Shown: piece by piece, positions 42,940 to 56,423 of the stretch
Position numbering within the stretch: position 1 is the stretch's first letter
Layout: each line of letters opens with the position of its first letter
Assembly (NCBI RefSeq): GCF_003028415.1
Contig: NZ_PYSV01000009.1
Span: 1 to 64,000, forward strand
Source: Deinococcus arcticus
GTDB taxonomy: Bacteria; Deinococcota; Deinococci; Deinococcales; Deinococcaceae
Reading direction: 5' to 3'
Length of the DNA: 64,000 nucleotides
Made by a program: the position numbers and the translations under genes
The notes under the pieces: model-generated
What the model saw: the letters and a program-made list of their open reading frames with translations, nothing else
Database searches by the model: none
What the model was told of the DNA's origin: nothing

Positions 42940-43619
42940 GGGGTCTCCAGCACGTGTTGCAAGTCGGCCTGCACGCGCGCCACCTGGGGCAGCTGCGTGT
43001 AGTCCCACAGCACCCGCAGTCGCCCCCGGGCGTCAATGAGGTAGGTGGCCGTGGTGTGGTTGATCTGATAGGCCGCGCCCTGCAGCTCAGCCTTTTCGTA
43101 GGCCACGCCATAGGCCCGCGCCACGCGGCCCAGGGCAGGCTCCGGAATGCGCACGCCCGCGCCGGTGCCGAAGTAGCGCACGTACTCGTTCAGCCGCGCC
43201 GGGGTGTCGCGCGCCGGGTCCACGCTGACCAGCACAATCTGCAGCCTGGACCGCAGCTCGGGGGGCAGGCCGGCGCGCGCCTTGTTCAGGTACGACAGGC
43301 TCAGCGGGCAGATGCTGGCGCAGTGGGTAAAGCCGAAAAACAGGGCGGTGGCCTGTCCCCCCTGCCCCGGCGTGAACGCGAAGGGCCGCGCCTGCCCGCC
43401 CTGCACCGCCACGCCCCGGAACGGCGCGGCCAGGGTGCCCGCCGGGTACGCCGTGCCGTAAAACGGGTAGGGGCTGCGCAGCCGCGCCATGCCCCAGGCC
43501 AGCCCCAGCAGCAGCGCCACCGCCGCCAGCGCCAGTCCCGCCGACACGTACCAGGGCCGCGCCGGGGGGGCGGGGGCCGGCGGCCCTGGGGCTTCTGTGG
43601 CCGGTGAGGCTGGGGGCAT
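42936..43619 (-). CDS. SCO1/SenC-type copper chaperone
   Basis: 227 aa. Single N-terminal anchor (about residues 25-45), thioredoxin-like domain outside. Copper site: CASICP (CxxxC, ~115-119) and a distal His in YQINHTTATYLID (~190). Delivers copper to the CuA site of cytochrome c oxidase. Coupled to PCuAC upstream (TGATG overlap) and CtaG downstream. Confidence 0.92.
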   Translation of the reverse strand: MPPASPATEAPGPPAPAPPARPWYVSAGLALAAVALLLGLAWGMARLRSPYPFYGTAYPAGTLAAPFRGVAVQGGQARPFAFTPGQGGQATALFFGFTHCASICPLSLSYLNKARAGLPPELRSRLQIVLVSVDPARDTPARLNEYVRYFGTGAGVRIPEPALGRVARAYGVAYEKAELQGAAYQINHTTATYLIDARGRLRVLWDYTQLPQVARVQADLQHVLETP

Positions 43620-44089
43620 CAGGGCTTCACCACCGGGGCCTGCAGGGTGTGGGTGCCGCCCGCGTCGTCGGTCAGGGTCAGGGCCACTGTTTCGCCCTCG
43701 CGCAGCGGCGCGCGCAGGCCCATCAGCATGATGTGGTCGCCCGTGTCGCTCAGCACCAGTTCACCGCCCGCCGGCACCGTCAGGGCGCCGGTGACCGCCA
43801 TACCGGTCAGGCCCCGGGCATCGGTGCGGGTGACCATCAGCATGGCGTGGTCGGCCGCCCCGGTCTGCACCCCGGTCAGGCGCAGGGGGCGCGCGCCGGG
43901 GTTACGCAGGGTGCCAAACACGCTGGTGTCCTTTACCCCGGGCGGCACCGCCACCACGCGCGCCGCCTGCACGGTCAATGCGGGCCGGGCCGCGCCTGCC
44001 TGGGGCGCCGGGCGGCAGCCGGGCAGCAGCGCCAGCACGGCGGCCAGCAGCGCCAGACGAGCGGGGTGGGGGGTGGGGAACTGGGGCAT
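43619..44089 (-). CDS. Periplasmic copper chaperone PCu(A)C lipoprotein
   Basis: 156 aa from ATG 44089. Lipoprotein signal with lipobox LLPGC (Cys about residue 25). Carries the H(M)X10MX21HXM copper motif: DHAMLMV, GLTGMAV, and GDHIMLMG. Picks up copper and loads Sco/CuA. First gene of the cassette. The frame to 44176 adds residues before the signal and is not used. Confidence 0.9.
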   Translation of the reverse strand: MPQFPTPHPARLALLAAVLALLPGCRPAPQAGAARPALTVQAARVVAVPPGVKDTSVFGTLRNPGARPLRLTGVQTGAADHAMLMVTRTDARGLTGMAVTGALTVPAGGELVLSDTGDHIMLMGLRAPLREGETVALTLTDDAGGTHTLQAPVVKP

Positions 44090-44240
44090 CAAGCAGGGCT
44101 CCTTTGCAGGCCGGGGCCAGCCTGCGCCCAGTCTAGGCCGCCGCCCCGGGCCGCTTTGTCCCCGGCGCTGGACCACTGTCTGGCTCTGTTGCCTGGGCCC
44201 ACCGAACCCTCAGGGCGAGGCTTCAGGCACAGCTCATGGA

Positions 44241-44265
44241 ACCCTTTCCAAAAAAAGGGTATGCT
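44241..44265 (+). promoter_or_regulatory. Likely LacI autoregulatory operator overlapping the -10
   Basis: ACCCTTT (44241-44247) and AAAGGGT (44254-44260), perfect 7-bp arms in a 20-bp dyad, running into TATGCT (44260-44265). Confidence 0.6.
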
Positions 44266-44277
44266 GGGCAACAAATC

Positions 44278-45279
<1,002 letters not shown>

Positions 45280-45298
45280 GGGTCGAGGGGGAACCGTT

Positions 45299-45335
45299 GA
45301 TGGTTGATCGAAAAAGCACTTCGCCATCAACCATC
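45299..45335. terminator. Bidirectional terminator lacI/FUN14
   Basis: GATGGTTGAT (45299-45308) pairs with ATCAACCATC (45326-45335), 10 bp; A-rich loop side serves the opposite direction. Confidence 0.65.
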
Positions 45336-45700
45336 TACACCCTCGCTCGCAGGCCCAGCAGCAGCCCCGCCGTGAAGGCTCCGGCAAACGGCAGATTGGC
45401 GGTCAGCACGCGCAGCAGCCACGCGCCGCCCTGTTCCTGGCCCTGCCTCAGCCACGGTTCGGTCAGGGCCTGAAGGCGCAGCCAGTTCACGGTCACGAGG
45501 TCCAGGGCGGCCAGCAGTTGCAGCACCACAAACAGCGTGCCCAGCACGATCAGGGCCACGCGGCCAATGTGGCGCAGGGCCACGCCCGTGGCGAAGCCCA
45601 GCAGCCCCCCCACGCTCAGGTCGGGTAGCAGAGGGCGCAGGGCATCGGCCAGTGGGGTGGGCGGCGCAGAGGACAGCATTTCAGGGCGAACAGGACTCAA
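45335..45700 (-). CDS. FUN14-domain protein
   Basis: 121 aa. GGLLGFATGVALRHIGRVALIVLGTLFVVLQLLAALDLVTVNW (residues ~31-73) matches the FUN14 pattern, two close membrane spans, then a third (ANLPFAGAFTAGLLLGLRA). Bacterial function unknown. First possible start is TTG 45700, 9 nt from TACCAT; ATG at 45679 is the alternative. Confidence 0.8.
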   Translation of the reverse strand: MSPVRPEMLSSAPPTPLADALRPLLPDLSVGGLLGFATGVALRHIGRVALIVLGTLFVVLQLLAALDLVTVNWLRLQALTEPWLRQGQEQGGAWLLRVLTANLPFAGAFTAGLLLGLRARV

Positions 45701-45818
45701 CGTGCGTGCATGGTAGAGCAGCCGGGGGGTGGCCTGTCGCCGCGCCGGGAGCCCGCGCCCCGAGCCCGCCGCAAGGCCAGCCCAGCCGCCCGCCGGGGCA
45801 CGCTATGGTGTAGCCACT

Positions 45819-46406
<588 letters not shown>

Positions 46407-46481
46407 GGGGGCTACGGGCTCCGGGGCATGAGCCATGAGGTGGCCTCTTTGCGGGGCCTGTCCCAGCAAGCGCGCCGCTGG

Positions 46482-47486
46482 TTACATCCGGGCGAACACC
46501 TGGGTCCAGTAGCGGCCGTAGGTGGTGCCGGCGCGGTTGACATAGCTCAGGCCGATGCGGTTGAAGTCGCCCATGATATTGCGGCAGTGACCGGGGCTTT
46601 TCAGCCAGCCCTGCACCACCTCGGCCGGGCTCTGCTGTCCAGCGGCGATGTTCTCGGCCACCGACTGGGGACTGAGGCCCGCCGCCAGCACCCGGCGCAT
46701 GGGGGTGCTGCCGTCAAAGGCGCTGGTGTGGTCAAAGTAGCCGTACAGGGCCATCCCTGCCGACTGCGCCTGGGCCGCCACCGTCAGGGTGGGGTCCAGT
46801 TTCAGCGGGGGCAGGGCGCCACCGCCGGTGCGGTGGGTGGCGCAGTTGTAGCCCTGGGCGCGGGCCTGGTTGGTCAGGCGCAGCACCTCGGCGTCAAAGG
46901 CGGCGCTGCCGGTCCAGGGAGCCACCGTCACGTTCAGGCGCTTTTCTACGGTGCGCCCGTCGCTGGTGGTGGCGCGCACCACCGCCGCGTGGGTGCCGCT
47001 GGGCAGCCGGGTGGCCCCGGTACCCACCTCGCGCCCGGACAGCATCAGGGTGGGGCGGGCAGGGGTATACAGCACGCTGCCCTCGGCGCTCAGGCGCACC
47101 TCGCCGGGGGTGGGCTGCAGCACCGTCAGCGCGGGGCGCTCGGCGCCGGCACTGCCCACCGGCAGCTGAGCCTCGGCGCGGCTGACCACGCGGCCGCCGG
47201 CGTCTACCAGGGTGGCCTGCAGCTGATAGGTGCCGGGGCGGTAATACACATGCTCGGCGCGCAGTCCCGTGGCCTGGGTGCCGTCGCCAAAGACCCACTG
47301 CACCACGTAGCCGGCGGGCGCCGAGGCCTCAAAGGCCACCCGCAGCGGCGCCTGACGCTCGGCACTGACGCGGTACCCGATGCGGAAGTCCGGCGCCCCC
47401 TGTGCCTGGCCGGGCAGGGGCGCAGCGGCCAGACTCAGCAGGCCAAGGGTCAAGACCAGATGAGGCAGTTTGGGGGCTCGGCTCAC
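46482..47486 (-). CDS. Secreted PKD-CAP domain protein
   Basis: 334 aa. Signal peptide (LVLTLGLLSLAAAPLPGQAQG, ~10-30). PKD-like domain ~32-108 (FEASAPAGYVVQWVFGDGTQATG, HVYYRPGTYQLQATLVD). Beta-rich linker, then CAP/SCP domain ~205-334: RLTNQARAQGYNC, YGYFDHTSAFDGSTP, AENIAAG, VQGWLKSPGHCRNIM, TYGRYWTQVF, with the usual His/Glu/His cavity residues. Extracellular CAP proteins bind or alter envelope components; exact role unknown. Confidence 0.88.
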   Translation of the reverse strand: MSRAPKLPHLVLTLGLLSLAAAPLPGQAQGAPDFRIGYRVSAERQAPLRVAFEASAPAGYVVQWVFGDGTQATGLRAEHVYYRPGTYQLQATLVDAGGRVVSRAEAQLPVGSAGAERPALTVLQPTPGEVRLSAEGSVLYTPARPTLMLSGREVGTGATRLPSGTHAAVVRATTSDGRTVEKRLNVTVAPWTGSAAFDAEVLRLTNQARAQGYNCATHRTGGGALPPLKLDPTLTVAAQAQSAGMALYGYFDHTSAFDGSTPMRRVLAAGLSPQSVAENIAAGQQSPAEVVQGWLKSPGHCRNIMGDFNRIGLSYVNRAGTTYGRYWTQVFARM

Positions 47487-47748
47487 CCCAACAGCCTAGA
47501 CGCTGGCCCGGAATTTTGCTGTGAGCGACTTGGGATTATCAGTCGGGGGTCAGGGAGGAACGGGCGTCGCCGTGGTGGCAAGGGCAGGTGGTCCCCACCC
47601 GTCTCCGCTTCAGGCACGAGACCGTCCAGGCCAGGGACAGGGGTAAGCGACACAGCGACGCCCACATGAGCGCCAGCTAAGCTGCGCCTCAGCACGGGCA
47701 TCAGGTGCCAGTCAGGCCCCCGTCAAGTGAACAGGCCAGGGTGGGGGC
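47487..47748. other. Divergent promoter region
   Basis: 262 bp between divergent secreted-protein genes. TAAGCT near 47678 is a possible -10 towards 47749. Nothing else recognised. Confidence 0.35.
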
Positions 47749-48636
47749 ATGAAAGCGACCCTGTTTCTGTCCTCGGCCCTGGCCCTGCTGGGCTGCGCCG
47801 CATACGCGGCCCCGCAACTGAGCGCCCAGAGCATCATCGTCAACCCGGCGCCCACCACGCTTAGCGTGAAGGTCTGGACTGACCGCGACACCTCGGGGGC
47901 GGGCACCCCCAGCTACGCGCCGGGCGAGAAGATTCGCCTCTTTACCCAGGTGAATCAGGACGCCTACGTGTACCTGTTCAACGTGGACCCCCAGGGTCAG
48001 GTGGACCTGATTCTGCCCAACCGGTTTCAGGGCGGGGCCAACTTCCTGAAGGCCAACGCAGTCAAGGTGTTCCCGGCCGCCGGCGACTCCTTTACCTTCG
48101 ATATTGCCGCGCCCTACGGTGTGAACAAGGTGCTGGCGCTGGCCAGCCGCAGCCCGCTGAATCTGGACCAGATTGCCACCTTCAGGAGCCAGCAGAACTC
48201 CTTTGCCACCGTGAATGTCAGTGGGCAGCAGGGACTGGCGCAGGCCCTGAGCATCGTGGTCAACCCCGTGCCAGCGGCCAACTGGATCACAGACACCGCC
48301 TTTTACTCGGTGGTCAACCGCGCGCCTGTGGCGGCGCCCCTGCGCACCGCACCGGCCCAGCCCCTGGCCGATGCCCCAGCGCCCCGCACCGCGCAGGCCC
48401 TGTCGGTGAACCCCTGGAGCAATGTCCGCGAGTGGCAAACCACCGTGGACAGCCGCGACCTGCGCGCCCAGCATGACGCCTACGCCGCCAAGCTGAAGGC
48501 CGAGGGCTACACCCTGGTGAAAACCACCAGCAAGAACAGTGAGATCAAGAGCGAATTCCGCAAGGGGAACGTCAAGGTTGAACTGACGGTGAAGCGCAAG
48601 GGAAACCGCGTTGAGATCAAGATTGAGCGCGAATAA
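47749..48636 (+). CDS. DUF4384-domain secreted protein
   Basis: 295 aa. Signal peptide ([15 protein letters not shown]). DUF4384-like segment ~35-150: [52 protein letters not shown], then [27 protein letters not shown]-terminal ~75 residues are Lys-rich ([34 protein letters not shown]). Similar proteins occur in several secreted or S-layer-associated contexts; function unknown. Followed by a strong hairpin. Confidence 0.82.
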   Translation: MKATLFLSSALALLGCAAYAAPQLSAQSIIVNPAPTTLSVKVWTDRDTSGAGTPSYAPGEKIRLFTQVNQDAYVYLFNVDPQGQVDLILPNRFQGGANFLKANAVKVFPAAGDSFTFDIAAPYGVNKVLALASRSPLNLDQIATFRSQQNSFATVNVSGQQGLAQALSIVVNPVPAANWITDTAFYSVVNRAPVAAPLRTAPAQPLADAPAPRTAQALSVNPWSNVREWQTTVDSRDLRAQHDAYAAKLKAEGYTLVKTTSKNSEIKSEFRKGNVKVELTVKRKGNRVEIKIERE

Positions 48637-48662
48637 GCCAGCACAGTTGCCGAACCTGTCTA

Positions 48663-48692
48663 GAGAGGACCGCCTGCCCGGGTGGTCCTCTC
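48663..48692 (+). terminator. Terminator after DUF4384 gene
   Basis: GAGAGGACC with GGTCCTCTC, perfect 9-bp stem; only a weak T tract follows. Confidence 0.6.
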
Positions 48693-48695
48693 CCC

Positions 48696-48726
48696 TTGAT
48701 TCCTGAGCGGTTTCATCGTTTATGAT
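48696..48726 (+). promoter_or_regulatory. Probable amylase promoter
   Basis: TTGATT (48696-48701) and TATGAT (48721-48726), spacer 19. GTG 48797 has TGGAGG 8 nt upstream. Confidence 0.45.
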
Positions 48727-48796
48727 CGCGGAGCACCACAATTCATGCACCGGCTCCGCACCCGTGCGGGGTCTTGCCGTGCTGGAGGTTTCAACT

Positions 48797-50767
48797 GTGA
48801 AACGTTCTGCTGCCGGTCTGTGGGGGGCGCTGTCCTCTGCACTTTTGCTTTCCGCCTGCTCCCAGGGGCCTGCGCCTGCCCAACTTGGAACCGTTTCCAG
48901 TCCAGGGACTCTGGGCGCACAGGCCATCAGTGGGGCCAATATTGACGCGTGGCGGCAGCAGGTGATCTACCTCGTCATGCCGGACCGTTTCTTCAATGGA
49001 AACTCTTCCAATGACAATCTGGGGGCGCCCAACTGTTTTGACCGCGCCAGCGCGACCAAGTTTCACGGCGGCGACATCGCCGGGCTGCGCGCCAAGCTGC
49101 CGTACATCCGCGACCTGGGGGCCAGTGCGGTCTGGACCACGCCGGTGTACAAGCAGGTGGGGCTGGTCAACGGCAATTCCTGCGGCTACCACGGCTACTG
49201 GCCCGACTACGCCAACCCGGACGACACCGCCCTGGACCCCAAATTCGGCACCGGCGCCGAGCTGACGGGCCTGATTAATGACCTGAAAGCGGGCGGCCAG
49301 AAATACATCATGGACATGGTGGTCAACCACGCCGGCTACGGTGCCCGCATCACCACCCAGCAGCCCGGCTGGTTCCACGGCAATTGCAGCGGCGACGAGA
49401 TTGTGTGCCCACTGGCGGGCCTGCCCGACTTCCGGCAGGAGGACGGCGCGGTGGCCACCTACCTGACCAACCTCTCCAAGAACTGGACCGCCACCTACGC
49501 GGTGGACGGCATCCGCATGGACACCGTCAAGCACGTGCCCAACAGCTACTGGCAGAACTCGTGGGTGCCCGGCGTGCTGGCTTCTCGCCCCAACACCTTC
49601 CTGCTGGGCGAGGCGTTCCTGTCTGGAAGCGCTTCTCAACTCAAGCCCTTCCTGGACGCGGGCTTTGATTCCACCTTCAACTTCCCGCTGCGGCAGGCCA
49701 TTGTGGACAGCGTGGGCAAGGCCGGCAGTCTGGACCGGGTGGCCGCCAGCATGGGCGACACGCTGGGCACCCTGGGCCTGGACCGCACCCTGCTGCAGGT
49801 GAACCTGCTGGACAACCATGACGTGCCGCGATTTGTGAACGAACCCGGCGTGGGCGTGGCCGAAGGGGAAATTCGCGCCCGGTACCACAACGCCCTGGGC
49901 CTGCTGATGACGCTGCCGGGCATTCCGCAGCTGTACTACGGCAACGAACTGGGCATGTACGGCGCCTCTGACCCCGACAACCGCCGCGATATGCCGACCT
50001 GGGCCTGGACCGACAGCGGCCGAAATGTCGCGCAGGCCAATTTTGTGGCGGGCGGCGGCACCCCAAAAACCACCTATGACCTGACCAAGAAACTGATTGG
50101 CATTCGCAAGGCCAACGCCGCCCTCTGGAAAGGCAACTACGCCGAGCTGTGGCGCCCCAACGGCGGCCAGAACGTGTACGCCTTCTACCGGGGCAGCGGC
50201 ACGAACCGCTTTGTGGTGGTGGTCAATACGTCCAGCAGCAGCGCCACCGTCAATCTGGACCTGGCCGGCAACAGCGGCATCAGCGCCGCGGACAAGAGCG
50301 CGCTGGGGAACGGCACGGTCTTTAACGACCTGCTGGCCGAGGGCGCGCCCGCCAGCGCCACCGTCACGAACGGCCGCCTGCCCGTTACCCTGGGCGCGGG
50401 CAAAATGGGCATTTACCGCGCTGGGGCCTCCGGCACGGGCGGCGGGGGGACCGCCGTGCCCGTCACCTTCCAGGTCACGGCCAGCACCTTCTTTGGCCAG
50501 GACGTCTACCTGCTGGGCGACCGGGGCGAACTGGGCGCGTGGAACACCGCTTCGGCCCTGGCCATGACCCCCAGCAATTGCAGCGGCAGCACCTGCACCT
50601 GGAAAACCACCGTCAGCCTGCCGCCCAGCGTCGCCCTGCAATTCAAGTTCATCAAGAAGCCCGGCGACAGCGGCGCCAGCGTGACCTGGGAGGGCGGCAG
50701 CAACCGCTCGTACACGGTCCCGGCGTCGGGAACAGGCACGGTGAACGGGGGAAGCTGGAGGCCGTAA
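48797..50767 (+). CDS. Alpha-amylase (GH13) lipoprotein with CBM20
   Basis: 656 aa from GTG 48797 with TGGAGG 8 nt upstream. Lipobox LLSAC (~residue 21). GH13 regions: DMVVNHAGY (I), DGIRMDTVKHVP (II, catalytic Asp), FLLGEAF (III, catalytic Glu), LLDNHDVPRF (IV). C-terminal starch-binding CBM20 from ~550 (VTFQVTASTFFGQDVYLLGDRGELGAWN). Secreted, lipid-anchored starch or dextrin hydrolase; cyclodextrin-forming activity cannot be excluded. Frame to 48722 is upstream of the ribosome site. Confidence 0.93.
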   Translation: MKRSAAGLWGALSSALLLSACSQGPAPAQLGTVSSPGTLGAQAISGANIDAWRQQVIYLVMPDRFFNGNSSNDNLGAPNCFDRASATKFHGGDIAGLRAKLPYIRDLGASAVWTTPVYKQVGLVNGNSCGYHGYWPDYANPDDTALDPKFGTGAELTGLINDLKAGGQKYIMDMVVNHAGYGARITTQQPGWFHGNCSGDEIVCPLAGLPDFRQEDGAVATYLTNLSKNWTATYAVDGIRMDTVKHVPNSYWQNSWVPGVLASRPNTFLLGEAFLSGSASQLKPFLDAGFDSTFNFPLRQAIVDSVGKAGSLDRVAASMGDTLGTLGLDRTLLQVNLLDNHDVPRFVNEPGVGVAEGEIRARYHNALGLLMTLPGIPQLYYGNELGMYGASDPDNRRDMPTWAWTDSGRNVAQANFVAGGGTPKTTYDLTKKLIGIRKANAALWKGNYAELWRPNGGQNVYAFYRGSGTNRFVVVVNTSSSSATVNLDLAGNSGISAADKSALGNGTVFNDLLAEGAPASATVTNGRLPVTLGAGKMGIYRAGASGTGGGGTAVPVTFQVTASTFFGQDVYLLGDRGELGAWNTASALAMTPSNCSGSTCTWKTTVSLPPSVALQFKFIKKPGDSGASVTWEGGSNRSYTVPASGTGTVNGGSWRP

Positions 50768-50915
50768 AGGGGGTGTGGAACGTGGGGTGTGGGCTGTAGG
50801 AAAAGATTAAAGAGCGGCGTGGGCGCTGTTGTTTCTCCTCCTCCTTGATGGGGGAGGCCGGGAGGGGGTACACGCGGCGCGGCCCAGAGTGCCCCTCTCC
50901 CCCGTCCCCCTTCAA
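50768..50915. repeat. Family D motif and untranslated region after amylase
   Basis: GGGTGTGGAACGTGGGGTGTGGGC followed by TGTAGG starts directly after the amylase stop, as seen at other gene 3' ends. No hairpin terminator is obvious. Confidence 0.45.
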
Positions 50916-50956
50916 CAAACGAGCGTTTGGTTCCCGTGCCTCCCGGCTGCTACGCT
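50916..50956 (+). promoter_or_regulatory. 2-oxoacid dehydrogenase promoter with TetR-type palindrome
   Basis: Perfect palindrome CAAACGAGCGTTTG (50916-50929), matching the CNAACGNNCGTTNG pattern known for the Thermus TetR-type regulator PaaR. It overlaps the -35 TTGGTT (50927-50932); spacer 18; -10 TACGCT (50951-50956). Leader of about 200 nt to the ATG at 51166. Confidence 0.6.
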
Positions 50957-51165
50957 GGGAGGCATCCATCTTGCGGGGCCAACGCCCGCAGCCCAGCCCT
51001 ATGCCTGACCGCCTGCCCTGCCCCCTTCCTGGCACGCGCCGACTGCTCAACCAGCGCCGCGCGCCCTGACGGCGTTTCCCTGGCAGGCTGTGCGCGGAAC
51101 CGCCGCGTTCAGGCTGCTGTCTATTCTGGCCTGTTCCGGTTCATTCCCACCCCCAGGAGCCCTGC

Positions 51166-52301
51166 ATGACCCCACCCAAATCTGCCCCCACCCAGCCGGA
51201 AGCCAGCGAGACGGACCTCGGCTATCAGGCCGCGCAGGCCGCCTACGACGCCGCGCAGCAGGACACCAACATGGTGCAAATCGTGGCGCCCGACGGTTCG
51301 GTCGTTCGCCCCGATCTGCTGCCCGCCCCCGACATCCGGCTGGCGCTGTACCGCCAGATGCGCCGCGCCCGCCACTTCGATGAACGCGGCTGGGTGCTGT
51401 ACCGCCAGGGCCGCCTGGGCGTGTTTCCGCCGTTTGGCGGCATGGAAGCCAGCCAGGTGGGCACCGCCGCCGCGCTGACCAAGAACGACTGGCTGTTTCC
51501 CACCTACCGCGACACGGGCGCGGCCCTGACCCTGGGCCTGCCGATTGCCCGCACCCTGGCCTACTGGCGCACCAGCCCGCACGGCTGGCACATGCCCGCC
51601 GACCTGAAGGTGCTGCCCTTTTACATTCCCATTGCCACCCAGTACCCGCAGGCGGTGGGCGCGGCCCTGGCCGAACGCCGCAAGGGCACGCGCAACGTGG
51701 CGATGGCCTTTATCGGTGACGGGGGAAGCAGCGAGGGCGACTTCCACGAGGCCCTGAACTTTGCAGGCGCCCTGAACGCCCCGTGCGTGTTCATCCTGCA
51801 AAACAACGGCTGGGCCATCTCGGTGCCCACCCGCACCCAGACCAGGGCCACGGACCTTTCACGCCGCGCCGACGGCTACGGCATTCCCGGCGTGCGTGTG
51901 GACGGCAACGACGCCCTGGCGACCTACCACGTGACCGCCGAGGCCGTGGACCGTGCCCGCCGGGGCGAAGGCCCCACCCTGATTGAAACCGTGACCTACC
52001 GCGTCAAGCCGCACACGGTGGCCGACGACCCCAGCCGCTACCGCACCGAGGCCGAACTGGAAGGCTGGGACGCCAAGGACCCGGTGCTGCGGCTGCGCAC
52101 CCATCTGCTGCAGGAGGGCCTGATGACCGAGGCCAGCGAGGCCGAGCTGCTGGCCGAGATTGCCGCCGAGTTCGAGGCCGCGCTGCAGGAGGCCGACAGC
52201 TACCCGGACCCCACACCCGCCGAGATTCTGGATCACGTGTTTGCCGAACCCACCCCGCAGCTGAGACAGCAGCGCGCGCAGATCCTCGCGGAGGAACAGC
52301 A

Positions 52302-52305
<4 letters not shown>
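51166..52305 (+). CDS. 2-oxoacid dehydrogenase E1 component, alpha subunit
   Basis: 379 aa. TPP-binding motif [36 protein letters not shown] (residues ~185-220, GDG...NN). Phosphorylation-loop-like [15 protein letters not shown] near 285. Uses TPP to decarboxylate pyruvate or branched-chain 2-oxo acids; overall length and the N-terminal extension suit branched-chain (BCKDH-type) E1, but substrate is not certain. Its stop overlaps the GTG start of the beta subunit. Confidence 0.9.
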
Positions 52306-53303
<998 letters not shown>

Positions 53304-53396
53304 AGGGCGGGGAGGTGGGGAGTAGGCAGTGGGAAGAGCGCCCGGGCGAGGTTCCTTCCGGGGGCGCGCAACTTCCTGACAACCTCCAAACCCGGC

Positions 53397-53424
53397 GGGC
53401 GGGCCACATCAAACTGGCCCGCCC
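53397..53424 (+). terminator. Terminator after E1 beta
   Basis: GGGCGGGCC (53397-53405) with GGCCCGCCC (53416-53424), perfect 9 bp. Confidence 0.7.
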
Positions 53425-53516
53425 CCTCTGTGGTGACCCCCGAAGAACAGGCAGCAGCTTCTGTCTCCCTGCACCACACCATTCACCTCAGGCCGGCATC
53501 ATGAAGGGCAGGGACG

Positions 53517-54725
53517 ATGCAGAGGATGCGCCTCCCTGCCCTTCTCCTGACTGCGGCCCTTCTGGTGGGGGCGGCGGCCTTCGGCGTCAGCCGCTTTCAG
53601 GGTGAGAAGGTCCAGCCAGGACCCACCGTGCAGGCGGCTGTCCCCACTGCCCCGGCTCCTCTCCCAGAGGAAGTGCCCGTGCCTGAGCCGGCCCCCGAAC
53701 CGGCGCCAACCCCGGAGCCGACCCCCGTTCCCGCGCCCAGACCGGCCGCGCCGCCCCTGCCCGCCCGCGCCAGCATTCCCGGCCTCCGGCATGAATACCA
53801 GCGGCTGAACAACTGCGGCCCGGTCACGGTCGGTATGGCACTCAGCCGCTGGGGCAGCACCCTGAATCAATACGACATTGCGCCGGTCCTCAAGCCCGGC
53901 AGGGCCGACGTGAATGTATCGCCGGACGAACTGGCCGCCTATGCCCGCACGCAGGGCATGGACGTGCATCTGGCGCGGGGCGGGGACCGCCTGCTGCTGC
54001 GCCGCTTGCTCTCGGCCGGGTTTCCAGTGATGGTAGAAACGTGGTTTGTCACGCCGGATTCCGGCGGCATGGGCCACTACCGCCTGCTCACCGGCTATGA
54101 CGACGCGCGCGGGCAGTTCAGTGCACTGGACTCGTACCTGGGCCCGCTGACCCTGAACTACACCCGGTTTGACGAGTTGTGGCGCTCATTTGGCCGCACG
54201 TATCTGGTGGTCACGCCGCCCAGCAAGGCGGCGCCCCTGCGCGAAGTGCTGGGCATGCGCGCCGATCCGGTGGCTGCCAGAGCCGAGCATCTGCGCGTGG
54301 CCCGGGCCGAGGCGGCCCGCCGGGGCGACGCCGTGGCCTACCTGAACCTGGGGCAGGCGCAACTGGACCTGGGCGACGCCCGGGGCGCGGCCCGGTCCTT
54401 TGATCAGGCACTGGCTGCCCCGCCAGACCGCACGCTGGACCCCACCCGCCCCAGTTGGGTGCAGGGCGGGCTGCCCTGGCGCGCGCTGTGGTATTCGTTT
54501 GGCCCCTTCGAGGCGTACGTGCGCACCGGCCAGTACGACAAGGTGCTGCGCCTGACCGGCGCGGTGCTGCGCTCGGTGCCCACCCACGAGGAAGCGCATT
54601 ACTGGCGGGGGCGGGCCCTGGCCGCTCTGGGCCGCGCCGCGCAGGCGCAGGCGGCTTACCGCGAAGCCCTGCGGCTGCGCCCGGGGTACGGGGCCCCCCA
54701 GCAGGAACTGGCCCGGCTGAAATAA
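53517..54725 (+). CDS. Secreted C39-peptidase-like protein with Pro-rich linker and TPRs
   Basis: 402 aa. Membrane anchor or signal (RLPALLLTAALLVGAAAFGV). Residues ~45-80 are a Pro-Glu-Ala linker (EPAPEPAPTPEPTP). C39_2-like domain ~88-235: NNCGPVTVGMALSRWG (Cys) and GHYRLLTGYDDA (His) and the DSYLGP Asp. TPR pair ~265-400. Cys-His pair is intact, so peptidase or transpeptidase-like activity is possible outside the cell. Second possible ATG at 53526. Confidence 0.8.
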   Translation: MQRMRLPALLLTAALLVGAAAFGVSRFQGEKVQPGPTVQAAVPTAPAPLPEEVPVPEPAPEPAPTPEPTPVPAPRPAAPPLPARASIPGLRHEYQRLNNCGPVTVGMALSRWGSTLNQYDIAPVLKPGRADVNVSPDELAAYARTQGMDVHLARGGDRLLLRRLLSAGFPVMVETWFVTPDSGGMGHYRLLTGYDDARGQFSALDSYLGPLTLNYTRFDELWRSFGRTYLVVTPPSKAAPLREVLGMRADPVAARAEHLRVARAEAARRGDAVAYLNLGQAQLDLGDARGAARSFDQALAAPPDRTLDPTRPSWVQGGLPWRALWYSFGPFEAYVRTGQYDKVLRLTGAVLRSVPTHEEAHYWRGRALAALGRAAQAQAAYREALRLRPGYGAPQQELARLK

Positions 54726-54734
54726 ACCAAGGAA

Positions 54735-54766
54735 AGTGCCCCACCTTGCGCTGGAGGTGGGGCACT
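54735..54766. terminator. Bidirectional terminator C39-like gene / yidC
   Basis: AGTGCCCCACCT with AGGTGGGGCACT, perfect 12-bp stem between two convergent genes; T-rich on the right, A-rich on the left. Confidence 0.85.
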
Positions 54767-54779
54767 CTTCGAGGCAGCT

Positions 54780-56419
<1,640 letters not shown>

Positions 56420-56423
<4 letters not shown>

